Source of the DNA: a virus
Length of the DNA: 64,000 bases
IMG/VR virus record: IMGVR_UViG_3300009506_000011
Span: 1-64,000 of that record
Reading direction: 5' to 3' (one strand)
Shown here: piece by piece, positions 1-8,246 of the stretch
How the letters are laid out: the number at the start of each line of letters is the position of its first letter
Position numbering within the stretch: position 1 is the stretch's first letter
Notes under the pieces: generated by a model
What the model was told of the DNA's origin: nothing
Seen by the model: only the letters and a program-made list of their open reading frames with translations
Databases searched by the model: none
Translations under genes and position numbers: made by a program

Positions 1-1360
1 CCTCGCGGTGCCAGCCATAGAGCAGCACCTTCTCGCCAGACTCGACGAGCATGCGAACGAAGGCTGCCACGCATGGCGCCTTGGCGATGCCGGTTGCCTG
101 CCGTAGCTTGATATCGAGCTGGCCGGCGGCGAGCATACGGTCGCCCTTGTTTGCCTCCGTCTGCGCGAGGACAACCTTTGCCAGCTCGATCGCTGCGCCT
201 GCCGCGCGGTCCAGGATCGTGGTGTCCGCGGAGATGTGGTGGGGAACCTTGGTGAGCGCCGGCAGCTCCCGGCCGACGTCCTTGCGCGTGCGCCGCAGCA
301 TGAGCCCGGCGTCCCGGAGGTATGAGCCGAGCGCCTTCGGGTTTTTGACCGGGTGCTTGTCACCCCAGCCGCACCACTCCTGATCGAACTCGCTCCAGCT
401 GCCAAGCGCACCGGGCTTCAGCACATGCATCACGTTGAACATCTCGGAGCCGTAGTTGTAGACGGGGGTGGCGCTTAATCCCATCCGCACGCAGCAGCCT
501 TCCGATAGAGCCTCAGCCGCGGCGTACTTGAGGGACCGTTCGGCACCTTGCGATGCGATACCCCTGACGCCGGCGCGGCGCAGCTCCTGGCACTCGTCGA
601 AGACAACCGAGCGGATGACAGGCGCGAGCGTCGCGGCCCAGCCGCTGAGCTTCGAGTAGCTGGTGATGATGACGTCTGGCATGGGATCAGCCACAAGCCG
701 CAGCTGGCCGTCGTCGCCGATCGGCCTGTCGCTCAACGCGTAGGGCGTAGTGCCCTTGAGGATGTGCGTTTTGAGCCTCGGCGCGAAGCGGTTGATCTCC
801 CTCTCCCATTGCGTCGGCAGATGCGTCAGCGTGACCACCAGCGCCGGCAGCGTTTTGGGGTCCGTGAACAGGCCGATGGCTGCCGCGGTCTTGCCCAGGC
901 CCACCTCGTCCGCGCAGAGCAGGCAGCCTGTTTCGAGCGCGATGGCCGTAGCGACGCGCTGGTACTCGCGCAGCGGGATTGCCAGGTCAAACTCTGGCGG
1001 CGCGCGCCGGGCGCTGAGCAGCTCCTCCACAGCCGCGACGCTCTCAACGTGGCGCTGCGCCATGCTGACCAGCTCGGGGCAGAGCCGCATGGGAAACAGC
1101 TGCGTGAAAACCTGCAGCTCGCGCGCCGTCTCCGGGATGGCGCTTATGCGGATGCGCTCCCTAGACCGATGGCCGAGGCCGCCAAACCAGCGCTTGAGCC
1201 GGAGCACGATGTGAGGCCGGGTGCTGACGACGAACTGGTGCTTCTTGCGGTCGTAGGTGATCTCACCCTTCTCGCCGCAGGTGCAGCTCGCCTCCTTCGG
1301 ATACCAGCTCTGACAGAGGCTGCACTGCCAGGCACCCATTGAGACAGGCGCGTCAAACAT
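1..1360 (-). CDS. SNF2-family DEAD/H helicase, C-terminus beyond the window
   Basis: The reading frame is open from ATG at 1360 to the window edge. An N-terminal zinc-binding-like stretch (CSLC...CTCG) is followed by a helicase core: Walker A ADEVGLGKTAAA (about 902-925) and a Walker B/DEAD-type box FDEC near 600-610. These are SNF2/superfamily 2 motifs, which couple ATP hydrolysis to movement on DNA. Only the first about 450 residues are present, so the C-terminal helicase lobe is cut off. It is the last visible gene of a leftward operon and overlaps its upstream neighbour by 8 nt. A phage role in replication or recombination is inferred; a defence or anti-defence role is possible. Confidence 0.85.
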   Translation of the reverse strand, partial: MFDAPVSMGAWQCSLCQSWYPKEASCTCGEKGEITYDRKKHQFVVSTRPHIVLRLKRWFGGLGHRSRERIRISAIPETARELQVFTQLFPMRLCPELVSMAQRHVESVAAVEELLSARRAPPEFDLAIPLREYQRVATAIALETGCLLCADEVGLGKTAAAIGLFTDPKTLPALVVTLTHLPTQWEREINRFAPRLKTHILKGTTPYALSDRPIGDDGQLRLVADPMPDVIITSYSKLSGWAATLAPVIRSVVFDECQELRRAGVRGIASQGAERSLKYAAAEALSEGCCVRMGLSATPVYNYGSEMFNVMHVLKPGALGSWSEFDQEWCGWGDKHPVKNPKALGSYLRDAGLMLRRTRKDVGRELPALTKVPHHISADTTILDRAAGAAIELAKVVLAQTEANKGDRMLAAGQLDIKLRQATGIAKAPCVAAFVRMLVESGEKVLLYGWHRE

Positions 1361-1784
1361 GTGAGCCCACCAGGCCAGGAAGCCGCACAAGCAAAAACAG
1401 CGGCCCGGCGCCGTAAAGCTCGGCGCAGAGGTCGTATGCCTCCGTCTCGTGTCCCCATACCCAGTGATCGGGACGCACGCCGAGATGAAGCGCCCAGCTC
1501 TCGGTCCAGAGTGTCAGCAGGCCAGCTTGCCCGGTGCCGAGTCGCGTTCCCCTCATCATGTCCCCCCCCCTGAAAAGAGCAGCGGCAAGGCACCACTCCC
1601 GATTGCGGTGAGCGCTCCACACCCAGACGCGCGGCTCGGTCAGGTTGTGGCGGTTCTCCTCGATATACCGCTCCGCCGCCTCGCGGGTGAAGCACGCGAC
1701 CACAAAGCGCCAGCGGTCGATGTAGCCGACGCGCTCCCAACCGCGGCTCTCCGCGTACCAGCTATCACCGCGTTGCTCGTGCAT
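1353..1784 (-). CDS. hypothetical protein
   Basis: This 143-residue protein is rich in Trp and Arg (WYAESRGWERVGY, HWVWGHETEAYDL). The start at 1784 (MHEQRGDSW) is chosen because the upstream part of the open frame is out-of-phase low-complexity sequence. It overlaps the DUF488 gene by 20 nt and the helicase gene by 8 nt, so the three are probably translationally coupled. I do not recognise the family; the N-terminal half may be a small alpha/beta domain. Confidence 0.6.
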   Translation of the reverse strand: MHEQRGDSWYAESRGWERVGYIDRWRFVVACFTREAAERYIEENRHNLTEPRVWVWSAHRNREWCLAAALFRGGDMMRGTRLGTGQAGLLTLWTESWALHLGVRPDHWVWGHETEAYDLCAELYGAGPLFLLVRLPGLVGSHV

Positions 1785-2268
1785 CCCAAACGGAGAACGG
1801 CTCCCGGCCGCGCCGAAAGTCAGCGTCGATGGCGCACTGCAGCTTGTGCGCCTCAATCTCGAGCCACTGGTAGCCGTCATGGTAGAGGTGGCAGACGGAG
1901 CCAAAGGGCAGCTGCATCGCGATAGCGTGGTGTCGGTGGCAATCCCGCGGGTGCTTCTCGAGGCAAAGCAGCAGTAGGTTCCCCCTGCTGGCTTCGCGGC
2001 TCTCAAGCCAGTGTAATCCCCGCTTGCTCACGATGCCCGGCAGCGCTTTGGTTTGGTTGCCGAGCGCGTCGGACATGCTCAGATAGTTGGTGCCGAAGCG
2101 TCGCGCGAGGGCTCGCTCGCATACCTCTGGTCGCCACCGCGACGAAGGTCGCGCCCGTACGTCGACGATGAGCGCCTTGAGCCGCGCACGCACCTCCGCC
2201 AGCTGCTCGAGCTTGAGCGCCGGAAGGCGCGGGGACTTCTGGCTGCCATAGCCGATGGTGTAGATCAT
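1765..2268 (-). CDS. DUF488 domain protein
   Basis: A 167-residue protein with the DUF488 signature: N-terminal TIGYGSQ, then VDVRARPSSR, and LLLLCLEKHPRDCHRH with a conserved Cys-His cluster near residues 105-115. DUF488 proteins occur in bacteria and phages without a proven function; the Cys and His residues suggest a rhodanese-like or metal-binding role. The ATG at 2268 lies just behind the DHH gene, in the same leftward operon. Confidence 0.85.
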   Translation of the reverse strand: MIYTIGYGSQKSPRLPALKLEQLAEVRARLKALIVDVRARPSSRWRPEVCERALARRFGTNYLSMSDALGNQTKALPGIVSKRGLHWLESREASRGNLLLLCLEKHPRDCHRHHAIAMQLPFGSVCHLYHDGYQWLEIEAHKLQCAIDADFRRGREPFSVWDARATR

Positions 2269-2274
2269 GGTGTC

Positions 2275-2730
2275 CTATGCAAGCGGCGAGCGTTGTAGAT
2301 GCGCCTCGGCCACGTCGCTGATCCGCGAATCGGGCTTCGGCGCGTCGTTGAAGATGGCGATCTCAGGCGCGAGCCGCAGGCATCCCCGCTCTGCGATATC
2401 GCGAGCGCGCCGCGGCCGATGAGCGAAAAGGCTCTGGCCCAAGAGTCCGCGACTGCTGGCTGCGCACAGCTCGCGAGCACCGCTGTGATGATCAAGCACG
2501 ATAGCGCCGGCAGCCACGAAGACGTCGACCTTGGCCGGCGGCGGCGTCATGTCGACGAATAGGTCAGCCGGTCCCGGCTCGAGAGCGTCACGCTCCGGCC
2601 CGTAGGCTACGGCGACGACCTCGGCGCCTGGTATGGCGTCGGCAGCAATCATTGCAGCGGCAGTGCCGTCTGCGCAGTCGCGATGGGTGATGATGCGCTT
2701 GACTTGCTTGATGGCTTCTATTGGAATCAT
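2275..2730 (-). CDS. DHH-superfamily phosphoesterase, apparently short
   Basis: The N-terminal half has DHH phosphoesterase motifs: ITHRDCADGTAAAM, LFVDMTPP and VLDHHSGAR, containing Asp and His residues that bind two metals in this family (RecJ, NrnA and phage relatives). At 151 residues it is shorter than a complete DHH-DHHA1 enzyme, and the last about 60 residues do not clearly continue the family pattern. It may be a minimal single-domain version or truncated. ATG 2730 sits 6 nt behind the -10 of a recurrent phage promoter, so the mRNA is probably leaderless. Confidence 0.7.
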   Translation of the reverse strand: MIPIEAIKQVKRIITHRDCADGTAAAMIAADAIPGAEVVAVAYGPERDALEPGPADLFVDMTPPPAKVDVFVAAGAIVLDHHSGARELCAASSRGLLGQSLFAHRPRRARDIAERGCLRLAPEIAIFNDAPKPDSRISDVAEAHLQRSPLA

Positions 2731-2736
2731 GACAAC

Positions 2737-2769
2737 GCCGTATCACAGAACGCCCTGCTAGTCAACTAG
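2737..2769 (-). promoter_or_regulatory. leaderless-type promoter with palindromic operator
   Basis: CTAGTCAACTAG lies at 2758-2769. On the minus strand it carries TTGACT (2765-2760); a 17-nt spacer leads to TACGGC (2742-2737), with 6 nt to ATG 2730. The same spacing recurs at about ten other places in the window. Confidence 0.7.
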
Positions 2770-3192
2770 CTAAAGCGCAAAACCGAGGTAGTGGACGTGG
2801 AGCCGCTTGCCACCAAGCTCGCGCGGGATCTGGGCGTGCTGCGCTCGGGTGGTGAGCAGGATCAGCTCGCGCACCTCGGGGTAGTAGGCATAGCGGAGCA
2901 GCTGCCTGGTGACCGCTGTGACCGCGCCAGCGACCTTGACCTCGATACCGATGCCCCGCGGCTTCGGCGGTCCGCGAAACGGTAGCATAGCGCGCAATGC
3001 GAGCCGTTGCTGCTCCTCGGGAGGTACCACGAAGAAGTCGATCCGGTCCTGCTTCAGCTGGAACTCGCGTAGAAAGTGAATGCCCGCTTCGCGAAGCACC
3101 ACGGCAATCCCCGCTTGCAGCTCGGCTTCGTTGCTGTGGTTGAAGCGCCGGCCTTCGAGCGCGAGCTTGATGCGGTCAATCATGCCATTCAC
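2770..3192 (-). CDS. PD-(D/E)XK nuclease-like protein
   Basis: A 140-residue protein whose pattern fits a minimal PD-(D/E)XK fold: an early Glu in NEAELQAGI, then DRIDFFV and, after a loop, GIGIEVKVAG, giving a D-x(n)-ExK arrangement, followed by a helix (TAVTRQLLRYA). Such domains occur in phage resolvases and repair nucleases. Enzyme activity is inferred from motif spacing only. It overlaps the neighbouring gene by 4 nt. Confidence 0.6.
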   Translation of the reverse strand: MNGMIDRIKLALEGRRFNHSNEAELQAGIAVVLREAGIHFLREFQLKQDRIDFFVVPPEEQQRLALRAMLPFRGPPKPRGIGIEVKVAGAVTAVTRQLLRYAYYPEVRELILLTTRAQHAQIPRELGGKRLHVHYLGFAL

Positions 3193-3488
3193 CAGCTGTT
3201 GTAGAAGCGAACGACCTTGACGTTCGGATGGGCGGCCATTAGCTCGGCGAGGTCCACTTGGTAGCCTTGGCGGTAGTCATCGCTCCACTCGCTCACCCCG
3301 GGCGCGATCTGCAGTCCCGTCAGGTCAACCTCGCGGCCACAGGGATCCGGCTCTTCACCGCCGAAGAAGTCCTCCACCTCTTCCGGCACCGGGACGCCGG
3401 CGGCAAGGCAGGCATCGCGTGCGTCGCGCATGGCGCGCCACTTCGCGTCGGGCGGAATGAAGCCGACAACGTGCGTGGACATGCTCAT
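3189..3488 (-). CDS. conserved phage hypothetical protein
   Basis: A 99-residue protein starting MSMSTHVVGFIPPDAKW. It resembles a small acidic protein common in tailed phages (VGFIPPD...WRAM...DACLAAGVPVPEEVEDFF) whose function is unknown. It overlaps both neighbours by 4 nt in the leftward operon that begins at 4481. Confidence 0.7.
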   Translation of the reverse strand: MSMSTHVVGFIPPDAKWRAMRDARDACLAAGVPVPEEVEDFFGGEEPDPCGREVDLTGLQIAPGVSEWSDDYRQGYQVDLAELMAAHPNVKVVRFYNSW

Positions 3489-3838
3489 GGCCGCCTCCCG
3501 GCTGCTGCGGCGGCCGCGACCTGCGCAGCGCCTTTCTGCAGCTCCTTGAGGCGGCGGACAGCGCTCCGCTCAGCCGTGGCGCGCTCGCCCGGGTAGGCCA
3601 GCATCTCGCGGATCAGGCCGTGCAGGAGACGCTCACTCACAGTGGCGCCGGCAGCTGCAGCGGCTGGCTCGCGCAGCCGTTCGGCCCAGCCGCGCGCTCG
3701 CTGGACGAACGCCTCGTTCTGCGCGCGAGCCGACAGCTCCAGTTGGTGGACCGCCGCTCGCGCCACGTCACGCTCCCTGATGGCGTCTTCGAGCCGCGAC
3801 TGCGCCGCGGCCGCCTCTCCTATCGGATCCGGGTTCAT
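3485..3838 (-). CDS. hypothetical helical protein
   Basis: This 117-residue protein starts MNPDPIGEAAAAQ; the ATG overlaps the upstream stop as TGATG. It is Ala/Arg/Glu-rich and probably a continuous helix or coiled coil (SRLEDAIRERDVARAAVHQLE). I do not recognise a family. Confidence 0.6.
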   Translation of the reverse strand: MNPDPIGEAAAAQSRLEDAIRERDVARAAVHQLELSARAQNEAFVQRARGWAERLREPAAAAAGATVSERLLHGLIREMLAYPGERATAERSAVRRLKELQKGAAQVAAAAAAGRRP

Positions 3839-4314
3839 CACGCCACCCTGCCGAAGTACGCTTCTGCAGCCTCGCGCAGCTCCTGGTAGTAGCCGGGCCA
3901 CGCCTCCGCGCTCCGGATGGCGGCGATGAGACGGTCACGAGAATCGCCGCACGAGGCTGCCCGGACGCTCGCCAGCTCCCGGAGCAGCTGAGCCGTCAGC
4001 TCGACGAGGTGCTCCCGGCGGCTCAGCTCGTGCGGATTCCCCTGCTGCGGCATCGTGGCCACCTGCCGCGCGATGCGTTCGATGTCATCGGCGGTCGCCT
4101 CATCGCGCCACCGTTGCAGCGTGTTGAGCGCCGGCGCGCCGGGTTCGGCCGCTGCCGGCTCGAGACAGCATGCCTTGACATGCGTGCGGAGAACCTCACC
4201 GCCTACTCCCCAAACGACGACGACATCTCCGTCCTTGTCCTCGTCGGAAGCGGCCACCATGAGCGGCCCCGTCCCCGTCTTCAGCCTGACAACCCTACCC
4301 TTCAGCCTTTGCAT
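3838..4314 (-). CDS. hypothetical protein, beta-barrel-like N-terminus
   Basis: The 158-residue protein starts MQRLKGRVVRLKTG at 4314, behind a purine-rich GAGGTGAGAG site. Its first 50 residues alternate like a small beta-barrel (GRVVRLKTG..., DGDVVVVWGVGGEVLRTHVKACCLEP); the remainder is helical. The start lies inside the end of the small zinc-ribbon-like gene. Function unknown. Confidence 0.6.
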   Translation of the reverse strand: MQRLKGRVVRLKTGTGPLMVAASDEDKDGDVVVVWGVGGEVLRTHVKACCLEPAAAEPGAPALNTLQRWRDEATADDIERIARQVATMPQQGNPHELSRREHLVELTAQLLRELASVRAASCGDSRDRLIAAIRSAEAWPGYYQELREAAEAYFGRVA

Positions 4315-4481
4315 TCTCTCACCTCTGCGCAGCTCCTGGTGTCGCCCATCAGCATGGCCAGCATGGCCAAGCCGCAGCGGCGACACTTGGACGAAACCGA
4401 AACCTCAGCCGAGCCCGGCTTCCTTGGCCAGTCGTGATCCGGCCACTCGTGCGGCGCCAGGCTCTCATCTTGCTCTGCCAT
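4302..4481 (-). CDS. small zinc-ribbon-like protein
   Basis: This 59-residue ORF starts MAEQDESLAPHEW. It has CRRCG and, after 14 residues, CAEVREC, a spacing that could bind zinc. The start is supported by its position exactly 6 nt behind a -10 hexamer of the recurrent promoter (4488-4520). It would be the first gene of the leftward operon 4481 to 2770. Confidence 0.5.
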   Translation of the reverse strand: MAEQDESLAPHEWPDHDWPRKPGSAEVSVSSKCRRCGLAMLAMLMGDTRSCAEVRECKG

Positions 4482-4487
4482 GCCGGC

Positions 4488-4520
4488 ATGGTGCCATGGC
4501 TTGGCTTGCTAGTCAACTAG
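4488..4520 (-). promoter_or_regulatory. leaderless-type promoter with palindromic operator
   Basis: CTAGTCAACTAG at 4509-4520 holds TTGACT (4516-4511). A 17-nt spacer leads to CACCAT (4493-4488), then 6 nt to ATG 4481. The site lies between this leftward operon and the rightward late genes and could affect both. Confidence 0.6.
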
Positions 4521-4571
4521 TAATTGCCAGACAGCTGGGCAGCGCCGCCGGACGGCTCCTACCCTTCGGAC

Positions 4572-5879
4572 ATGTCCTTCGAGCCGAGCTTCCCCTACTC
4601 CTCCGTCGCCGTTGCCGCGCAGCGCGAGCCTGTCGCCAGGGCGCTGAGCAAATGCATGGCCATGGGCGTGCTGAGCCTCGTCGACCCCGAGGCCGGCGCC
4701 ACCGACGATCTGAAGGCTGCTACCGCCACCATGGCAACGCCGGTCGTCTGGACGGCGGCCGACCTAGAAGCGGCTGGCCTGGTCAAGCTCTCCGCACACG
4801 GCTCCCGCGCGCTGACGTTCACCACCGGCGGCGTCACCCCCTCGGACGCGCCGGCTTCCGTGACCATCACGGGCAAGGACAGAGACGGGGCGCCGCTGAC
4901 CGAAACGGTGCTGCTGAGCCAGGTGGCCGGCACCGTGCCGAGCCTCAAGTGCTTCAGCGGCGACGAGCCGACGCTGAGCTTTCCCTCCGCCGACGGCGTC
5001 GGTGCAACCATCGCCGTGGGCATCGCCGACAAGTTCGGCCTGCCGTGCAAGATCAAAAGCCGCGGTGGCTACCCGGTGCGCTTCGTCGAGCTCGCCGACG
5101 GGGACATCGTCTCAACTGGCGGCGCCTCCGCGACCGCCGTTAACCAAGCCGAGACGGCGACCAACCAAGCCGAGACGGCGACCAACCAGGCAACCACCAT
5201 CGTGCGCCACGAGCCCTTCGCGGGCGTCGTGGCGCCGGCGACGGCGCTCGGGACCATAGACGAAGGCGCGGCCAGCGCCAGCGCCTCGACGCAGCCGGGA
5301 CATCCGCAAACTCTGGACGTGGCCTTTGACGCCGGCTGGGAAGGCGGCGACATCACGATCACCGGCGTCGGCCCGAACGGTCTGGCGGTCAACGAGACCT
5401 ACATCGCAAACCCCGGCGCGACAGTCACCGGCGCCAAGGCTTTTCTCAGCATCGACGCGAACGGGATCGTCAACAGTGCTCCGACCAGCACCGGCGACGC
5501 CGCCACCGTCCAGACCGGAACTGGCATCGGCATCGCGGCCGAGGGGACGTCCGTCTTCCTCAAGCTGACCGTCAACGGGGTGGCGGAGGCATTCAGCGCA
5601 ACCGACACCACGAACAGGACGTTCGATCCCACCACGGCGCCCGACGGAACGAAGTTCTACGAGGTCTGGTACAGCGTCGACCACAACCACCTTCAGGATG
5701 CGCACAACCACCTTCAGGATGCGCACAACCACACCCAGAACGCACACTCGCACAGCGGCTCCGAGGCAACCGTCGCTTCCGTAACCGCCTCGCCGCCATA
5801 CGGCGCCTACACGCCCACCACGGTGCCAGACGGCAGCGTCGACTTCGTGCTGGTGTTCGAGCAGGATCCACAGGTCTGA
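4572..5879 (+). CDS. virion fibre-like structural protein with HxH repeats
   Basis: First gene of the late operon, about 435 residues from ATG 4572; a TTG at 4524 is possible but weaker. TACCCT 6 nt before the ATG could be a -10. The protein is Thr/Ala/Gly-rich and probably beta-structured. It has a heptad-like repeat (NQAETAT three times, about residue 195) and a C-terminal run of H-x-H units (DHNHLQDAHNH repeated, about residues 375-400). In other phage fibres and spikes such HxH arrays bind iron in trimers. A surface fibre or head-associated spike is inferred. Confidence 0.7.
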   Translation: MSFEPSFPYSSVAVAAQREPVARALSKCMAMGVLSLVDPEAGATDDLKAATATMATPVVWTAADLEAAGLVKLSAHGSRALTFTTGGVTPSDAPASVTITGKDRDGAPLTETVLLSQVAGTVPSLKCFSGDEPTLSFPSADGVGATIAVGIADKFGLPCKIKSRGGYPVRFVELADGDIVSTGGASATAVNQAETATNQAETATNQATTIVRHEPFAGVVAPATALGTIDEGAASASASTQPGHPQTLDVAFDAGWEGGDITITGVGPNGLAVNETYIANPGATVTGAKAFLSIDANGIVNSAPTSTGDAATVQTGTGIGIAAEGTSVFLKLTVNGVAEAFSATDTTNRTFDPTTAPDGTKFYEVWYSVDHNHLQDAHNHLQDAHNHTQNAHSHSGSEATVASVTASPPYGAYTPTTVPDGSVDFVLVFEQDPQV

Positions 5880-6169
5880 TGGTGGTTCATCGCTATACGG
5901 GTCAGCATGTGCTGGCCCACTTCGACGCCAACCGGACGACGACGCCCGGGATCGATGGCGTCGTGGCTCTGCAGGCCGAGTTGCTCCGCGCAGTAGAGCA
6001 CGTCGTAGCACTCCACTTCGAGCCATCAAATCAGCGGCCAGCCTGCTACTTGCGAGCAGCCGTCGTCGAGGCCGAATCGGCAGAAGAGCTAGCAAAGCGT
6101 ATCCGAGCAACATGTCGCCGGAACGGCGTGGAATGCAGTTGTGAGATCGAAGGGGAGGCCGATGCCTGA
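5879..6169 (+). CDS. hypothetical small protein of the head operon
   Basis: A 96-residue protein starting MVVHRYTGQHVLAHFD, with ATG overlapping the preceding stop (TGATGG). It has two Cys near the C-terminus (NGVECSCEIEGE). No family is recognised. Coupling to the fibre gene and the protease gene (8-nt overlap) suggests a structural or assembly role. Confidence 0.6.
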   Translation: MVVHRYTGQHVLAHFDANRTTTPGIDGVVALQAELLRAVEHVVALHFEPSNQRPACYLRAAVVEAESAEELAKRIRATCRRNGVECSCEIEGEADA

Positions 6170-8222
6170 TCCCGAGCGCGCCATCTGGTGCGGCGGCGTC
6201 CGGCTGGACGCTTCCGCCGTCACCACCGAGGACGAGAAGCCGCTCATCTGGGTCCCCGTCGCGGAGACTGGCGCGTGGGAGGGCCACTCGGCTGGTGAGT
6301 TCGAGCTGACAGCCGAGATCTTCAAGCAACTGCAGACGAACCTGCGGCGCCACCCCTCCTACCGAGCCGAGCCGAAGCCGCCGGACGGCCGGGTGATCCA
6401 GTGGGATTTTCACCACGCGAGCGAGGAGCACTCTTCGTTTATCGCAGTGGAGGGAGCGCCGGCGCAGGGCTGGGTATACGACGTCGCGCTCGGCAGCGAG
6501 CTGCCGGTCGCGGAGCTGAGTGAGAAGGCAAGAGCCGGCCTCGCAGCGAAGCAGGCGCAAGGTGTCGAGACCTTTTGGACGCTGACCGAGTGGCTGCCCC
6601 GAGCGAAAGGCTACGTCGAGGACGGCTCCTACCAGTGGGCGAGCATCGCGATCTGGCCGGACACCACCGACCCGAAGACAGGTGAAAACATCGGCTGGTA
6701 CATGTCCAGCGTCGCGCTCACCAACGATCCCTTCCTGCAGGGCATGCTGGAGCTGTCGATCGCCGCCATGCGCAGTGCGGCGCTCCAGCACCGCCACGTG
6801 CGGCTCTCGCTGCCTGTCTGCCTCTCAGATCTCCAGGTAGCACTCGAAGACGTCTACACCCTGTTCAGCTCCTGGGAGAGCTGCATGGCCAAGATGAAGG
6901 AGCAGGGGTACGACACCGAGAAGGCCGAAAAGGTGTGCGGCAGCATCTGCGGACAGCGCCTTACCTTCAGCTTCGATCAGTGCGTCAAGGACGTGATGGC
7001 GCAGGGCAAGAGCGAGGAAAGCGCTCAGAATATTTGCGGTGCGGCGCACCAGCAGAAGAGCGCCAAGCGCCGGCTCTACCGCTACTACGACCCCTGGGAT
7101 GTTCCGATCACGACCGCGGATGCCTTCCAGCGGCTCAAGGACATCTTCGAGCTGGGCGAGCTTGCGTCAGTAGTCGACGTGGCCGGACAGCTCGCGAAGC
7201 TCAAGGCGTACGCTGCCGGTGAGACGCCACCGCCGGGCGTCGACGCCGCACAGTTGATCCAGCAGATCCGCCAGCTGCTACAGCTGGAGCTGCTGACGGA
7301 TACCGAGACCATCCTCGCCAAGTGCGAGGAGCTGCTCGCCAAAGTTGCCGCTGAGCCGGCACCGGCCCTCACGAGAGAACCCATGCCTGATCCCGTTCCC
7401 ACCTCCGACTCTCTGCTCATCGCGCTTGCCAAGCGTCTCGGTGTGCCCAGCACTCCGGCCGACGTGGAGCGCGTCATCTTCGAGCGCCTGCAAGCTGGCG
7501 AGGACGCGAAGATGAAGCTCCGCGAGCTATTCACGGCGCTCGGAGTGGAGGATCCCGAAGCCGCCGTCGCGCAGCTCGCCGACTGGTGCAAGAAGATCGC
7601 GCAGCTCGAAGAGCTGATCCCGGAGGTCGCGTCCCTGCGCACGACCCAGGCCGAGACGGAGGACGCGAGCCTCGAAGAGGACATGGCCATGGCCGCGCAG
7701 CGCCTCGGCCAGGGCTGGGAAACGGTCAAGGACGCGATCCGGGTTTTCCGCGGCGGCGAGATCAGGCTCGATCCGAAGGCCGAGGACTTTCCGAAGCAGC
7801 TCGCGGCGCGGCAAGCGGCGCGGAAACGCTTCCTCGAGAAGTTTCCCCGGCCGCCTGTCGGGCAAGAGCACCTGTTCACGAGCATCGCCACCGTGCCGAG
7901 CGCCAAGCCGGGGGCCCCAGCTGCCCCGCAGCAGCTCGCTCGTGCGCAGGTCGGCGCAGACGGCGTTCTGCGTCTCGTGGCTCCGGCGGCCGCTCCCGGT
8001 AACGTCCTCGCGCCGCCACCGCCGCCCGGCGACGGAGCGGTCGATCTGGCAGCTCTCCGCGCCGAGGTGGAAGGCTACGACGGCCCCAACCTCGGCGCCA
8101 AGTGCATCGCCTACGTTCAGGCTAAGGCCACGGCCGCAGGCAAACCCCTCTCCTTCGAGGCTGCCCACGAGAAGGGCAGCATCCTCGCGGGCCAGCTGAC
8201 AGGCCGGCTCGCCGTCGCCTGA
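6162..8222 (+). CDS. I-like capsid maturation protease with C-terminal scaffold
   Basis: A 686-residue protein from ATG 6162, six bases downstream of AGGGGAGG. Residues 1-200 resemble the Mu I-like protease family (GSYQWASIAIWP, then WYMSSVALTNDPFLQGM), which cleaves scaffold and capsid during head assembly. Residues about 230-300 contain two Cys-bearing repeats (SCMAKM...VCGSIC and QCVKDV...NICGAAH). The last 280 residues are helical and charged, as in internal scaffolds, and an in-frame ATG at 7383 may start a separate scaffold. Its place before the decoration and capsid genes fits. Confidence 0.85.
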   Translation: MPDPERAIWCGGVRLDASAVTTEDEKPLIWVPVAETGAWEGHSAGEFELTAEIFKQLQTNLRRHPSYRAEPKPPDGRVIQWDFHHASEEHSSFIAVEGAPAQGWVYDVALGSELPVAELSEKARAGLAAKQAQGVETFWTLTEWLPRAKGYVEDGSYQWASIAIWPDTTDPKTGENIGWYMSSVALTNDPFLQGMLELSIAAMRSAALQHRHVRLSLPVCLSDLQVALEDVYTLFSSWESCMAKMKEQGYDTEKAEKVCGSICGQRLTFSFDQCVKDVMAQGKSEESAQNICGAAHQQKSAKRRLYRYYDPWDVPITTADAFQRLKDIFELGELASVVDVAGQLAKLKAYAAGETPPPGVDAAQLIQQIRQLLQLELLTDTETILAKCEELLAKVAAEPAPALTREPMPDPVPTSDSLLIALAKRLGVPSTPADVERVIFERLQAGEDAKMKLRELFTALGVEDPEAAVAQLADWCKKIAQLEELIPEVASLRTTQAETEDASLEEDMAMAAQRLGQGWETVKDAIRVFRGGEIRLDPKAEDFPKQLAARQAARKRFLEKFPRPPVGQEHLFTSIATVPSAKPGAPAAPQQLARAQVGADGVLRLVAPAAAPGNVLAPPPPPGDGAVDLAALRAEVEGYDGPNLGAKCIAYVQAKATAAGKPLSFEAAHEKGSILAGQLTGRLAVA
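7383..8222 (+). CDS. possible nested in-frame scaffold protein
   Basis: ATGCCTGATCCC at 7383 repeats exactly the first 12 bases of the full-length gene (6162). It is in frame and would give a 279-residue protein equal to the helical C-terminal part. In Mu the protease gpI and scaffold gpZ are nested in this way. The upstream Shine-Dalgarno is weak (GAGAG), so internal initiation is inferred from the family analogy. Confidence 0.4.
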   Translation: MPDPVPTSDSLLIALAKRLGVPSTPADVERVIFERLQAGEDAKMKLRELFTALGVEDPEAAVAQLADWCKKIAQLEELIPEVASLRTTQAETEDASLEEDMAMAAQRLGQGWETVKDAIRVFRGGEIRLDPKAEDFPKQLAARQAARKRFLEKFPRPPVGQEHLFTSIATVPSAKPGAPAAPQQLARAQVGADGVLRLVAPAAAPGNVLAPPPPPGDGAVDLAALRAEVEGYDGPNLGAKCIAYVQAKATAAGKPLSFEAAHEKGSILAGQLTGRLAVA

Positions 8223-8246
8223 TCCCGAGCAGTTCGAGCATCAATT

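Noticed and set aside
5112-6797. Long leftward ORF of 561 codons
   Set aside because: Antisense to the fibre-like and protease genes; Arg/Leu/Gly-rich shadow caused by high G+C.
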